Source of the DNA: Vermamoeba vermiformis
Lineage: Eukaryota > Tubulinea > Echinamoebida
Direction of reading: 5' to 3'
Assembly: GCA_045837725.1 (NCBI GenBank)
Contig: JBEWZL010000101.1
Coordinates: 186,001-250,000 of the forward strand
Length of the DNA stretch: 64,000 bases
The position numbers were made by a program, and so were the translations under genes. Shown in pieces: positions 1-11,192 of the stretch. Each line of letters starts with the position of its first letter. Positions within the stretch are counted from its first letter, which is position 1. Below the pieces are notes generated by a model, which was given only the letters and a program-made list of their open reading frames with translations, was not told the DNA's origin and did not search any database.

Positions 1-376
1 GGCTATTAAGATTAAAAATCGTCGCGTAAAATTCCAGATCGGATTTTGAGATCCAACTTTTTTTGCATGGATCTGTAGTTTAAAAAATATTATAAATGTT
101 TAGCGTACCTTTTCAAAGTGAAAATTATTTTTTACGTTCCAGATCTCGAGATCAGGATGTCGACAAACAATCAGCCGTTCATGTTCTGAAGTCAAGGCCA
201 TGCATTGGACACTACCAATCTCTGCCTTAACAAATTGACAAATATTTACTTGCATGGCTGTATGGTGTTGATGTCTCTCTAAAATATTGAAATAAAATTC
301 ATAAATCGGATCGCGATCTGATTTGTCGAGTAATTATTTTGCCTATTTACAAATTCAACACGGTACAATAGACACA
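1..376. other. Intergenic stretch downstream of the gp78-like gene
   Basis: AT-rich sequence with no convincing coding exon. It is notable only for repeated GATC-containing words (AGATCC, GGATCT, AGATCTCGAGATC) and for a perfect 10-bp palindrome, GATCGCGATC, at 309-318. It is the 3' flank of the minus-strand gene ending at 377. Confidence 0.6.
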
Positions 377-2687
377 CTACACCTGCTTCTTTTCATCGAG
401 CTTGTCAGTGCTAGAGCTCAGTCGTTTGATCGTCGCTTCCAACATGAGTCGACGACGCGTGTCTGGATCTGGTGTCACCTCGCTGGGGGTGTCGGGGCTA
501 GTGGGGCTCATATTAGCTGTGTTTGTATGACTAGTGCTTGTATGAGTAGCGGTGTCAGGGGTGTCTGTTGCAGCGGTACTGCGGTCAGTGTCACTCGGCA
601 CTGAGGGCTGACTGTTCACACGCGCATTAGTGTTGTTACTGCTCGCTGTGTGCTGAGTACTGGTGTTTGTGTTGTTACTAGTGTTCATATTGTTACTAGT
701 GTTCATATTGTTACTAGTGTTCATATTGTTACTAGTGTTCATATTGTTACTAGCACTAGTATCGGTACTACTCGGCACGGTGTTGTTAGTCGCATCGCTC
801 CCCTCCGCACTCTGCTTGTGCTTGTACAGACTGCACACAACGCCGATCAGTATACCTGCGCATTCACTGAACGGTATATCGCACTTACTCGCGAGCTATT
901 TTTAGCATGGCCTGTTTACGCATTTGAAAGCGGTCGTGTCGCTCCTGCGAGCTGCTGCCAAATTTGTCTTTGACTTGTGGTGGCAACATGAGCGGTGTCG
1001 ATGTGGTGGCACTTGGCACTGCACTCGGCGTGACAGGTGTCGGCGAGGGTTGAGGAGCGACAGGTGTCACAGGTGTATCACGTGATTGAGCAATGACAGG
1101 TGTCACAGGTGCAGGCTGTTGGATGACAGGTGCCACCTCATTATCCGGTGCATCGTTGTTGTTGTTGACAGGTGTCACAACGCGTCCTTCAAGAATGTTG
1201 TTGATGGTCTGATCCACACTCAGCGTCACACTCAAGTCCTGCACGATGCTCTCCACGGCCATGGTCGGGAACACGTCTTGCACCGCACGAATCATCTCCG
1301 CACTCACTGCACCGCGCGGCACTTGATAGGCCGGGGCACGAATCACCTGCACGGACATGTTGGGCAGCCAGCCCCAGCCATTCTGCGCTCGACCAGGGCC
1401 CTGCTGACGTGGCGGGGCAGCATTGGTGGGCAAGAGCGAGCGACGACAGGTGGGACACGAGTGATGGTACTCGAGCCACGAGCGGAGACAGTTGCTGGCA
1501 GAGTGTCAGTACTGACATTCACTGAATGGCGTTCACTGAAACACTTACAAGTGGAACATGTGGCCGCACGGCAGACGACGCGCACCATCGAGTCGTTCGC
1601 GACAAATAGCGCAGCTCTCGTTCATGGTCGCGAGTTGTTCCGCAGTCACGTGCTCGTAAGTGCGCTCCATGTTCTCCGCGAGCTGCTTGTAGTTGCGATA
1701 GGCCTGTATCTTGTCGCGCAGATTGTTGAACACGATGCGTATGTGCAGGAATATCAGCATGTCAATCAGCGTGAACGAGATGCCGTGCAGAATCAAGATC
1801 TGCACGTAATGCGCGAGGGTGGCGAGCAGAATGATGGCGTCAGTGAAGAACTCCACCATGTACATGTACTTGCCGCGCTCCTCCCACGTGCCATTGCCGT
1901 GCAGATCCCACAAGTGGATCGTGTACTTGCCGAGGGTCTGCAGCGTGTCCACGAACAGCGTGAAGCACTCAAAGGTGAGCAGCAGCAGCACAGCAGCCCC
2001 TGCGTCCCAGAACACGGTGAGACAGAGCGCGAACCAGCTCAGATTGGCGAACAGGAGCAGCAGCTGCAGCGTCAACATGCGTCCGTGCACCGCTGCGGGG
2101 GCATTGGGCGAGTAGGTGACGAGCTGCGCGGTGTGGTGAGTGCGAGGCTCAGTGAAGGGGTTGGGACTTACATTCTGAAAGCGATCTTTGGACAGGAAGC
2201 TGAAGAGGTGCATGAATCCGACAATCGAGAACCAAATAGTCCAGATCAAGAGTTCTTTAATACTCGGTTCGAGAATAGCGCCGATAAATATGACTTTAAA
2301 TAGCGCATAATTCGTCAGTTTTTCCCACACTCGCTGCAAAATGAAGTCAAATGAGGGCTGGTGACGTGTAACAACGCGGATGTATTCTCGACGTACCTTG
2401 CTTTCAGACTCCAACAATCTGCCAAAAAATACATATTGCAATAAGGTTCCGAAGAGGACGAGAATATTTATCGCTTGGTTAGCCAAAATCTAGAAAATAC
2501 GAAAATTAATTAAAGAAAAGCAAATTAAGCAGCAACAACTAGCACGTACAATCAAATAGGTCTTGGAGCGCAGTACGAGTGCGAGTGCGGAGGAGAAATT
2601 GCCGTCGACTTGCTGCCACACATTCCACAGACTGAGCCCTGTAAAGGCGAGACTCATGGCAGAGTACCACAGCACAAACGAGTTCAT
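377..2687 (-). CDS. AMFR: gp78/AMFR-like ER-membrane RING-H2 E3 ubiquitin ligase
   Basis: Probable E3 ligase of ER-associated degradation, anchored in the ER membrane. About 700 codons in at least four exons (2687-2550, 2489-1549, 1494-889, 830-377). The N-terminal half holds multiple hydrophobic segments. The RING-H2 is complete once the 54-bp intron 1495-1548 is removed: CAIC, CGHMFHFNC, then SCPTCR. About 60 residues later VQDVFPTMAVESIVQDL and NILEGR match the gp78 CUE domain, which HRD1 lacks, and this decides AMFR over SYVN1. A later ERHDRFQMRKQAML stretch resembles the gp78 p97-binding VIM. A possible in-frame 48-bp intron lies at 2124-2171. The C-terminal tail is Ser/Thr/Asn-rich and contains a tandem repeat. 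Its likely E2 partner family, UBE2J1, is also in this window at 28679. Confidence 0.87.
673..753. repeat. 18-bp tandem repeat in the gp78-like C-terminal tail
   Basis: Four perfect copies of an 18-bp unit (673-690, 691-708, 709-726, 727-744) and a partial fifth. The unit length is a multiple of three, so copy changes keep the frame. On the coding strand it gives repeated NNMNTS hexapeptides in a low-complexity tail. Confidence 0.95.
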
Positions 2688-2849
2688 TATTGTTACGCTA
2701 ATATAGTCTATTATACTACAATGTAGTAGCTGTGATCATCTGTGTTTGTTGATGCTGTCAGCGGAATTGAAATGAACTCCGAAGCTGGGCCTGGAAAAGT
2801 TTTAAGTGACGCCATTCACGCACACAGCACTCAGAGTGACATATAGACC
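2688..2849. promoter_or_regulatory. Shared 5' spacer between gp78-like gene and NXT1
   Basis: Only 162 bp separates the two divergent start codons, so both promoters must lie here or overlap the genes. No TATA box is obvious. Confidence 0.5.
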
Positions 2850-3464
2850 ATGATGAATAAAGAGATTATTGATGTGAGCACACGGCAGGGCGAGATGTTC
2901 GTCAAGGTATGCTGGAGTCTGATCTGATCACCCCAACTAATGTCGTTCTGTCCACTAGGATTTTTATTATGTAATGTACGACTCCCCTCAGCGTGTGGTA
3001 AGTATATAACTGCATTGGAGCCGTCTGGTGAATTTAAATAATTAATATTCAATAATAATAATATAATTATTGCTAGTCCATCTTCGGACTGTACAAAGAC
3101 GATTCAGTGATCGTGTGGAATGGCAATGTAATTACAGGCATGAACAACATACAACAGTTCTTCAAGCAACTGCCGCCAACCAGCCACTCCATTGAAACAC
3201 TCGACTGTCAGCCCATATTAATCGGTGCGTATACCAAGCAGTAGTGCAGTTATCCAATGCGCGGTACTGAACACGAGTGCAGGCCCCGGCAATGCGATGA
3301 TATCAGTGGTGGTGTCGGGCAGTGTGGACTACTACCTGTCGAATCAACAGGCGCAGCAGTACAGCTTTCACCAGACCTTCATTCTGCAGCAAGACCTCAG
3401 CTCGCAGGCCAAGAAGACGTACTTCATTGCGCACGATTGTTGTCGCTTCAACAAGAAGAATTAA
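2850..3464 (+). CDS. NXT1: NTF2-like mRNA export factor p15/NXT1
   Basis: Small NTF2-fold partner of NXF1/TAP, which carries bulk mRNA through the nuclear pore. Four exons (2850-2906, 2959-2997, 3077-3224, 3283-3464) join in frame to 141 residues, against about 140 in animal NXT1. Visible family features are FYYVMYDSP, SIFGLYKDDSVIVWNG, the IQQFFKQLP helix and a C-terminal QTFIL...YFIAHDCCRF strand pair. All introns are 52-79 bp with GT-AG ends. The plus-strand UAP56 gene 0.9 kb downstream works in the same export pathway. Confidence 0.88.
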
Positions 3465-3629
3465 ACTCCTGTACAGTACTACGCGCATCATCACTCGTTC
3501 TAGTGCCGCAGTATCTCTGTAAATATGTAATCACCGAGCTGTGGTGCAATCGAGACATTTATTAAGGGAGGCTGTACAAGGGAGGGTGATTCGTATTTAC
3601 ATCGTGTGCGACTAGGACGCACTAGTGAC

Positions 3630-4172
3630 TCATTTGCTGTTGCTCTGCTCGCTGGTGCAGTGTGCGCGCAGTTGTGCGTGCAGCTGTTTCATCAGTTCGA
3701 GCTTGACCTCGCTCGATGCCATCGCTAGCAAGAGTGTGAGACACATAGTGTGAGACACATAGCATGGGTACACTATCGACTACTTACCTCGCGCATCATT
3801 AGACACTGCGGAGAACAGTTCTTCGAGCGTAATGTTGTCAAATCCCTTGGCTTTGATGATTTCTGTCATAATCACGTTACATAATGCGATATTGATAGCC
3901 AATGACATACAAGCACTTACCCACGCAAGAGTTCGTCACCATTTCTCTCCAGCCGTTCTCCGTCAGCTTGCTGCGTGCCCAATTTTTCAATCTACAAATT
4001 TAATCATCAACTTCCATCAAATAAATCATTTAATATTCTCCATAATATTTTGAAATTTAATCACTCCAGTGATTTTGACAAATCAATGGATCAAGAACGA
4101 CTTTTACTTTTCGCGTTCCCCAGTTACAGCAAGGTGTTCATTAAAATCAGCTTTTATACTCTCTGCATCCAT
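3630..4172 (-). CDS. ENY2: ENY2/Sus1, SAGA deubiquitinase and TREX-2 subunit
   Basis: Four exons (4172-4108, 3991-3921, 3862-3788, 3724-3630) splice to exactly 101 residues, the length of human ENY2. The protein contains GEREKLKNWARSKLTENGW, then IIKAKGFDNITLEELF and a C-terminal KLELMKQLHAQLRAHC helix, all lining up with the family. ENY2 bridges transcription (the SAGA DUB module) and mRNA export (TREX-2). Exons are 61-95 bp, so ordinary ORF calling misses the gene. The upstream in-frame ATG at 4331 is rejected as start because family similarity begins near 4172. It is divergent from UAP56 across 168 bp. Confidence 0.88.
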
Positions 4173-4340
4173 ACTATGGTTCAGTACAAAGCGACAGGTC
4201 CGATAAATAACAATTTTGCCCCCAAAGAATACAAGCCACAAAAATTCAGGCAGAATGAGTGCAGAAAATTCGCCGCGGCGAACATGAGCATTTAGCTTGT
4301 ATTTAATAACAGACCAGCACACTACCTTCAATTATCAATA
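4173..4340. promoter_or_regulatory. Divergent spacer between ENY2 and UAP56
   Basis: A 168-bp gap between head-to-head start codons of two genes in mRNA export. Co-regulation is an inference; no motif is identified. Confidence 0.5.
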
Positions 4341-6595
4341 ATGTCGGATAAAAAGGAGTACGATGTTAGCGAATTGGCCGCTTACGACAGCGATGAAGAT
4401 GTTGCTGTTGCCGAAGCAGGAAACAAAGACGGTGACGTCAAAAAGTATGCACAACAAAATAGAGAGTGAACATATGCATATATTTTCGCCAAATAACGAA
4501 TTAGAAAATTATAATAATTTTATTTTCCACATGCACCAAAATCTAAAAATAATTATTTTTTAGGGACACACACGTCGCAATTCATAGCTCTGGTTTCAAG
4601 GACTTTTTGTTGAAGCCGGAACTTTTGAAGGCCATTCAAGACTGCGGTTTTGAGCATCCTTCTGAAGGTAAGTCGCATTTGCACTTTTTACGAAAGAAGC
4701 CTTAACGAAAGTTTAAACTACAACTGATACCACGCCATATAACTGAATGAGTCACAATTAACACCTATTCGCTCCCTAGTGCAACACGAATGTATTCCCG
4801 TAGCTGTGTTGGGTCGCGATGTGATCTGCCAAGCGAAGAGTGGTATGGGCAAGACAGCAGTCTTCGTCTTGTCTATTTTGGATCAGTTGTCTGGTCTCAA
4901 GGATCAAGCTACTGCCACGCAAGACAAGAGCAAGGACAAGGCACGCTGTTTGGTCCTGTGTCACACTCGCGAGTTGGCGTACCAGATCTGCCACGAATTC
5001 GATCGCTTCAAGAAATACATGCCCTGGATCAGAACTGCCGTGTTCTATGGTGGCAAGCCCATCACTGACCACCGAAAGCTGCTCAAAGAAGAAGTGCCGC
5101 ACATTGTCATCGGCACTCCTGGCCGTGTGTTGCAATTAGCCACTGAAGGTGCGTTGGATCTGAGTCAGATCAAGCACTTCATTCTCGACGAGTGCGACAA
5201 GATGCTCGAAACTCTCGGTAAGTCCATTTGAAAAGCACTTCTGTGGCAGTCACTCATGTTCTCGTCTCAGAGATGCGCCGTGACGTGCAAAAGATCTTCA
5301 AGTTGACGCCGCACAACAAGCAAGTGATGATGTTCAGCGCGACACTGGCTGAAGAGATTCGACCCATCTGCCGCAAGTTCATGCACAAAGTAATTATCTT
5401 CCCGGCTGCTTATTTAAATATATATATCAAATCGGGCCTCGCTGTTGGATTGGGTGATCGGCTAGGCACTGCAACTGAACGACGACGTGGTTAATAATAA
5501 CTAATAATGATAATCACCTACCGCTCTGTTGGTTCAGCAAAGTGCGAATCCACTCCCGCGACATATGAAACCAATGTGACACGGAGGCTAAGAGACATAG
5601 AACAAAGAGAGAAGTGATGTGCACGCGTTGCTGACTGCTTAGACACTGCGCATCTCCCCCAATCGCGCGAAGAGAGAGAGAGCAGATCCAGAGTAGAGAT
5701 TAGAGCTTCAAATTATGCATCGCAATTGCTGAGTCGGTTTCGTTAATTTTAATCTTAAATCACCCGCATTTTTATATTCAAATATTCCCGCTCCTCCAGT
5801 ATTTGCAGAATAACGAAGCCTTGGAACCCGTCACCGAATATTAACAGCACAGCCCACCAATAACAATATTATTCAACTCGCACGCAGTTCTGCACCTCTA
5901 CCTGCCGTATAAAACTAATCGATTGCTTTTTGTCATCAGCCTATGGAAGTGTACATCAACGATGGTGCCAAGCTGACCTTGCACGGTCTGCAACAATACT
6001 ACGTGGAACTGACCGAGCAAGAGAAGAACCGCAAGCTGATTGATCTGTTGGACTCGTTGGAATTCAATCAAGTCGTCGTGTTCGTCAAGTCCGTCAGTCG
6101 CGCCACCATGCTCAACAAGATCCTGCAAGAGATCAACTTCCCTTCTGTCTGCATTCACGCTCGCATGAGTCAAGAGGAGAGGTAGGTCATTGCACATTAT
6201 TATGGCGCGTGTGATATAGAGTGCTCACTTGCTTGGCAGAATCGATCGTTACAAGAAGTTCAAGGACTTTGGCTCGCGCATCATGGTCGCCACTAACTTG
6301 TTCGGTCGTGGTGTGGACTTTGAGCGCGTCAACGTCGTGATCAACTACGACATGTCTGAGGACCCTGACACCTACTTGCATCGCGTTGGTCGTGCTGGTA
6401 GATTCGGTACTAAGGGTTTGGCCCTTTCATTCATCTCATCGAAAGAGGATGCCGAAGTGTTGAACCAAGTTCAAAAGCGATTTGTTGTCGATATTCCGAC
6501 CCTGCCTGAACATATCGACACATCTACTTACAGTAAGTCTTGTCGATCGAGTTTTAGCATTTCAAATCTAATGTTTAATTACAGTGAACGCTTAA
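4341..6595 (+). CDS. DDX39B: UAP56/Sub2-type DEAD-box RNA helicase
   Basis: Spliceosome and TREX helicase that loads mRNA export factors. Eight or so exons encode about 420 residues. Motifs in order: [17 protein letters not shown] (Q-motif region), AKSGMGKT (motif I), [17 protein letters not shown] (motif II, diagnostic for this subfamily instead of DEAD), [21 protein letters not shown] and [10 protein letters not shown]. The last exon adds only MNA before TAA at 6593-6595. Most introns are 50-110 bp, but the one at 5390-5939 is 550 bp. The start at 4341 gives MSDKKEYD..., typical of the family's acidic N-terminus. Confidence 0.95.
5390..5939 (+). other. Unusually long intron in the UAP56 gene
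   Basis: 550 bp, about ten times the normal intron here, with donor GTAATT and acceptor ATCAG. It holds purine-rich runs (an AGAGAGAGAG tract near 5674) but I find no complete C/D or H/ACA snoRNA signature and no ORF. Confidence 0.75.
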
Positions 6596-6640
6596 AACCC
6601 CATATCGCCTAGAATGCACCGGTTGTAATTGCTTGGTCTT

Positions 6641-6646
6641 AATAAA
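6641..6646 (+). terminator. Poly(A) signal AATAAA of the UAP56 gene
   Basis: AATAAA 46 bp after the stop codon. Confidence 0.6.
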
Positions 6647-6840
6647 AGAGTCTTTTGTTGTACACCGCAAGTAGCCGTTATGCCCAAACCGCGCCAAAAA
6701 ATTTAAATTATTTTGAGTCACACAACGCTGCACTGCCATTTGTTCTGTGCTGCGCCTTGCGTTAATACAAAGGCATTCATATATTTGTCGCACCTTATGC
6801 CTAGGTAGTATTTGTTTAGTTGATTGAAACGTTAAATAAA

Positions 6841-8175
6841 ATGAAGAAGACCCCTTCTAGAAGAGAAGACGAAATTAATACGGATAATAATGATTATAAT
6901 AACAACGAAAATAATAACAGTGATGGCATGTATTATCCAGAGGACGAGGAAGATTATGTGCCCAGCTGCACTCCGTTGCCGAGCGAAGAAGAACTTCAAC
7001 AGCCGTTTGTTGTCGATCAATTATTTGAATTCGATGCACCACAGTACTTTGATTTCGATGAATTCGACAATCCTAGTTATCAGCAACAGTACTTCAATAT
7101 CTCGATGAATCCACTCACTGGGGACATTACCACCACACGACGACTGTAAGTGATGCAAGAACCATTTCAATTTATTATCGAAACTAAATAACTTGCTAGT
7201 CTTAATGACGTCGATTGGTTTTTGAACGAACATCCAGAACTAGAGCCGCTAGACGAAGTGGATTTCAGTTACGAGAGTGCAAGTCGTGAGAGCATTGACC
7301 AATCACCGCGCAGTCGTGCTGATACACCAACTGATGACAATATGAAGACTCCACCCACGAGTTATCACACGCCACCACACAACACACCAGATGCAGCACG
7401 TACCATGAGTCCGTTGATATTCAAAACACCTCAACGACGTCACATTGCCACACCGCTCTCACCTTCACTTGCCAAATTAGGAAAAGCAGTGCGAGTCGTG
7501 AGTGCCTCGCCACTAGCACCGCTGACACCAAGCGGCCTCGCGTCACCACTGCGCAGACCACTCACTGGCCCCGCAGCCAAGCCAGGCGTGAACGGTATTG
7601 TTCCGCCCTCGCCGATGCGCGTCACACTCACTTCGTTCACTGAACACCGAACTCAACCGCTGTTCACTGAAACGAAGACTCAGCCAGTCACTGCACCGTC
7701 CTCCCCTCCCAAGTCACTGATCCCTGTTGTTCCGCCCTCACCCAAGCCAGCAGCGAGCAGTATTGTTCCGCCCTCACCCAAGCAGTCCACACTGATCACC
7801 GCACAGCCCCGTCGCATCGTGCGCACCAGTCCGACCAGTGCCGAGACAAGTGTCACCACCAAGCCTGCGACACGTGTCAACACGAGTGCGGTGCGTGTGG
7901 CCAAAGAGAACAGACCTGTCAATCGCGTGGGGGCCGTGACGAAAGTGACAGTGCGCTCCTCCACGCAGCCCCGCCCCTCCGCGCGCAGTGAGAGCAGTGC
8001 CGAGCAAGACGTGCTCAAAGAAGTGACGCGCATGTTGGCCGAGCACAACAAGAAGATACGCGATCAACACCGCTCGCAGGTACTCGAACGCGCCAAGAAG
8101 CCGAGTGTGCGTCAAGTGAAGCAGTTTGCGAGCACTGAACGCACGCGCAGTAAGAGTACCTCGCCGCTGCTGTAG
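6841..8175 (+). CDS. Probable TPX2-like spindle protein with Aurora-binding N-terminus
   Basis: Two exons (6841-7145, 7200-8175) encode about 426 residues, mostly low-complexity, rich in Ser/Pro/Thr with many TP and SP sites. The informative part is near residues 60-130: FEFDAPQYFDFDEF followed about 35 residues later by VDWFLNEHPELE. This reproduces the spacing and key residues of the TPX2 Aurora-A-binding segment (aromatic-x-aromatic-DAP...F, then W-F in a short acidic helix). FKTP and repeated IVPPSPK motifs follow, and a basic C-terminal helix ends with KQFASTERTRS. The family assignment is inference from short motifs. The start at 6841 is the first ATG; no upstream in-frame ATG is seen. 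Confidence 0.5.
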
Positions 8176-8304
8176 CCGTGTACTGGATGGCGGAACAACA
8201 ATTTGTCACGTGTCGAGTGAAATTTCACAGCACGTGATTGTACAGTGTGAAGAATCATGTAAAAATAAGCAATTAATCGGACACAAGCCCAAGCATCACT
8301 ACAT

Positions 8305-9061
8305 ATGCGCGCAGTATTGTCTATTGTAACGCGTAGAGTGTCGCGCGTGAGAGTGACTCGATCGCTGTTCTCCGTCACACGCACTGTTCCGAGCACTCAC
8401 AGCGCACTGTTAACTCGCGTAATTATTCAAATATATTTGATATATAATAGTGTGCCTTATTCACTTCTGTAGGAGCCTCTTTACATTACCCAAAGCTCTC
8501 CACTGCGTACTTGCATCAGATCTGCTTTGTACTCCACTGAAGACAAGAAATATAAGTGAGAACAGTACAACATTATATAGCGCCAATTATTCACAATTAA
8601 TATGATGCAGAAACACATTCGAAGAAGATCCGCACAGCTTTCACGAGGTCGTTGATGCGACGCTGCAGCACTTGCTCGAACAGTGCGAACAGCTCGAGAG
8701 TCGCGACATTGCTGGCTTTGACTGCGTGGAGCACGTGAGTACGAGGGGGCAGCGTGACAGCTCGTTGACTTGAATTGACAGGACGGCGTGTTTGAACTCA
8801 AGCTCGGCAGTCTAGGCACCTTTGTGATCAACAAACAGACCCCTAATCGACAGTTGTGGTTCTCGTCGCCCATCAGGTCAGTGCGGAGCTGCAGATCTGT
8901 TCGTAGTCTAACTATTTATCAGCGGTCCGAAGCGCTACAATTACGATATGGAGACTAAGACATGGCGTAACACACGCGACGGTCATAATATGTTTGTCCT
9001 ATTGTCTGATGAACTCGCGCGCTTGTTGGGTTTTGAATTCAAACTGAAAGAGCTCAAATAA
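8305..9061 (+). CDS. FXN: Frataxin, mitochondrial iron-sulfur cluster assembly factor
   Basis: Five exons (8305-8418, 8473-8555, 8611-8734, 8782-8876, 8923-9061) encode 184 residues. The first ~65 residues are Arg/Ser/Thr-rich and lack acids, a mitochondrial presequence. The frataxin fold follows: [17 protein letters not shown] acidic helix, [19 protein letters not shown], the signature [16 protein letters not shown] with the conserved Trp, and a final helix [12 protein letters not shown]. The stop TAA is embedded in AATAAA, and the next gene starts 34 bp later. Confidence 0.93.
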
Positions 9062-9062
9062 A
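9057..9062 (+). terminator. Poly(A) signal overlapping the frataxin stop codon
   Basis: AATAAA shares bases with the TAA stop (9059-9061), leaving only 33 bp before the next ATG at 9096. Confidence 0.55.
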
Positions 9063-9095
9063 TATCATTTAACCAAGCAACACTGCCACGCGAGC

Positions 9096-11015
9096 ATGAG
9101 TCTGCCAATTACATTAACAAAGCATCGGGATGTATACAAGTCCTCTTTGAATCGAGAACAAGAGAAATCGAACAGACTTCAACGCGTGATCCAGATCCGA
9201 AAGCAATTGCAACGCGACACCATTCATGCAAAGCGCTTTAAACCCGATCCAGGTAATGTGGAAATAACATTCTGTCAGTAATATATCAGTATTAACTGTG
9301 GATCGCAGAGCAAGAAAAAAAATTAATTGATAAAGCAGCATTGAAAAACACTCTAGAGCAGCTCAAGGTTCATCGATGACATATTAATATAGACGGTAAT
9401 TAACTTGATATGACAGTCCAAGCAGTACAAACAACGAGCAGCTGCGCTAATCGAGTTGCGGCGCGCGTTGTGTCAGGACGAGCACGTGATCGAGCACGTG
9501 ATCAGCGCCCACGCAGTACCCGCCCTGCTGGTGAGTGCACGACGCGCGAGGCCACTAGTAACGGATTGACAGGAGTTCTTGACTGACCGCGAAGAGCGCC
9601 TCAAACTCGAAGCAGTGTGGTGTCTGACGAGTGCGTACCAGTTATATACATAGATATATATATACTGAGAGAGATATATATGATGAACCACGACTGACTC
9701 TCTCTCCCACGGGCAGATCTGGCCAGCGGAACAACTGAGCAAGCCTCGCACGTGCTGAATGCCGCACCGTTCTTGCTGCAGTTCATCGAGCAGGGCAGTC
9801 CAGTGAGTGTTCAGTGAATGAGTGGTGTGTGAGTGCGACTGACAGAGTTTGACACGTGTCAGGAGTTGCGCTACCAATCGCTGTGGACCGTGGGCAATGT
9901 GCTGGTCGATGACGCGCACAACACACACCTCGCGCGCAAGATGAAGCGACAGTTGCTGGCACAGGGACTCTGGACCACTCTCTTGCACGCCATTGGTCAG
10001 GTAACGCTGCTGTCACCTGGGGCACTGTTTGACACTGTTGACAGCCCAATCTGACATCTATCACGCACTGGGTGCTGACCAATCTGCTGCGCGGTGTCAC
10101 GTGGCTAGCTGCACCGAGCAAAGGCCCTGCGCGATTGATCACGTGGTCCGAAATTTCAGCGCTGATTGAGCATTGTTTGCCTCGACTGGAGCTAGTGGAT
10201 GACACGTGTCAGAGTCCCGTGACCGAAGAGTGCTGGCTGTTGAGCGTGCTGTACCAACACCTCGATGTGACAGCTGTCACTCTCAATGCGGACATGTCAT
10301 TCGCTGCCCTTCATCGTCGCGTCATTCGCTGTGTGGTGCAACACATGACACGTGTCACTGATCAAGGGCAACATTTGCCACTGCTGCGAGGTAAGTGTAG
10401 TCGATGCCCAAATATGGTAATAACACGTTACAGTGCTCAATGTGTTGCTCGTGGATTGGCACGTGTCAGTGTGGCGTGAGTGCGGACTCGACGAACAATC
10501 ATTGCTGTCACTGATCATGTGCTGTCTCACTTCGAATGCTGCGTAAGTCTCACTTTGACACGTGTCACTAACTGATAAACGACAGGGTGCAATGCGAAGT
10601 ACTATTTTTAGTAGCAAATATGACAGCCAGCGAGGAATATTACCGCGAACTAGTGTCACGCGATGCAGCCCTGGTAAATGAACTGCGCAGAGCCCTGGTG
10701 AGTGGCACGCGTGATGTGACACGTGAGGCCATGTACTGCGCGGCACATCTCACGCTGAGTGGCACCCATGTGACACGTGTCATTGACCGTGCTGTAGTGC
10801 AGCATGTGATCTCCGTGCTGACCACTGCGTCAGACTCTGAGTCACAAGTCTTGGCGCTGACATTGCTGGAGATTGCAGCGAGATACATCGACCAGGGCCG
10901 TGCTTGGCTGCACGAGGCGCAGTTGACCGCACACCTCGCACAGCTCACCGCGCACTCGGAGGAGGTGTCGCGCGCTTGTGCGCTGTTTGCGACGTACTTG
11001 ACCCCTGACCATTAG
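9096..11015 (+). CDS. Importin-alpha/TMCO6-like ARM-repeat protein
   Basis: About nine exons. The N-terminus (residues 8-50) is basic and resembles an importin-beta-binding region (KSNRLQRVIQIRKQLQRD). ARM-like repeats follow: LEAVWCLTNLASGTTEQ is close to importin alpha, and YQSLWTVGNVLVDD to the TMCO6/importin-alpha class. Later repeats are diverged, with many Cys, Val and Thr substitutions. It may be a nuclear import adaptor or a TMCO6-like protein. Several introns and exons carry the TGACACGTGTCA palindrome; one copy forms the 3' splice site ending at 9861. The intron after CTCAAG near 9368 uses a weak GTTCAT donor. I prefer TMCO6-like because classical NLS-groove Trp/Asn arrays look incomplete. 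Confidence 0.72.
9850..10782. repeat. Cluster of five TGACACGTGTCA palindromes and one TGACAGCTGTCA
   Basis: Perfect 12-mers start at 9850, 10200, 10346, 10556 and 10771; TGACAGCTGTCA is at 10268-10279. Copies at 10200, 10346 and 10771 are coding; 9850 and 10556 are intronic. They read in two frames (DTCQ or TRV), so the protein does not explain them. Confidence 0.9.
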
Positions 11016-11192
11016 TGAGGTCCATGTTGCGGGTACTGGCCATTGGGAGATTTCGCAGTAGATTTCATATTTGCGCAAAATAATTATCAGCTGGCCCTTG
11101 TCGCTATTATTATTACTTGTAATTGTTGACAACAACATTCCCTTGTACATACTCATTGTCTTATTATATAATATACGGAGTGTAGCATAGTC

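Noticed and set aside
1086-2303. 405-residue plus-strand ORF opposite the gp78-like gene
   Set aside because: It is the antisense of conserved exons with a His/Arg/Glu-rich, unnatural composition. The minus strand carries intact RING, CUE and membrane segments.
5520-5760. Possible C/D or H/ACA snoRNA in the UAP56 intron
   Set aside because: GTGATG and CTGA are present but too close together, and no clean H or ACA boxes or terminal stem could be found.
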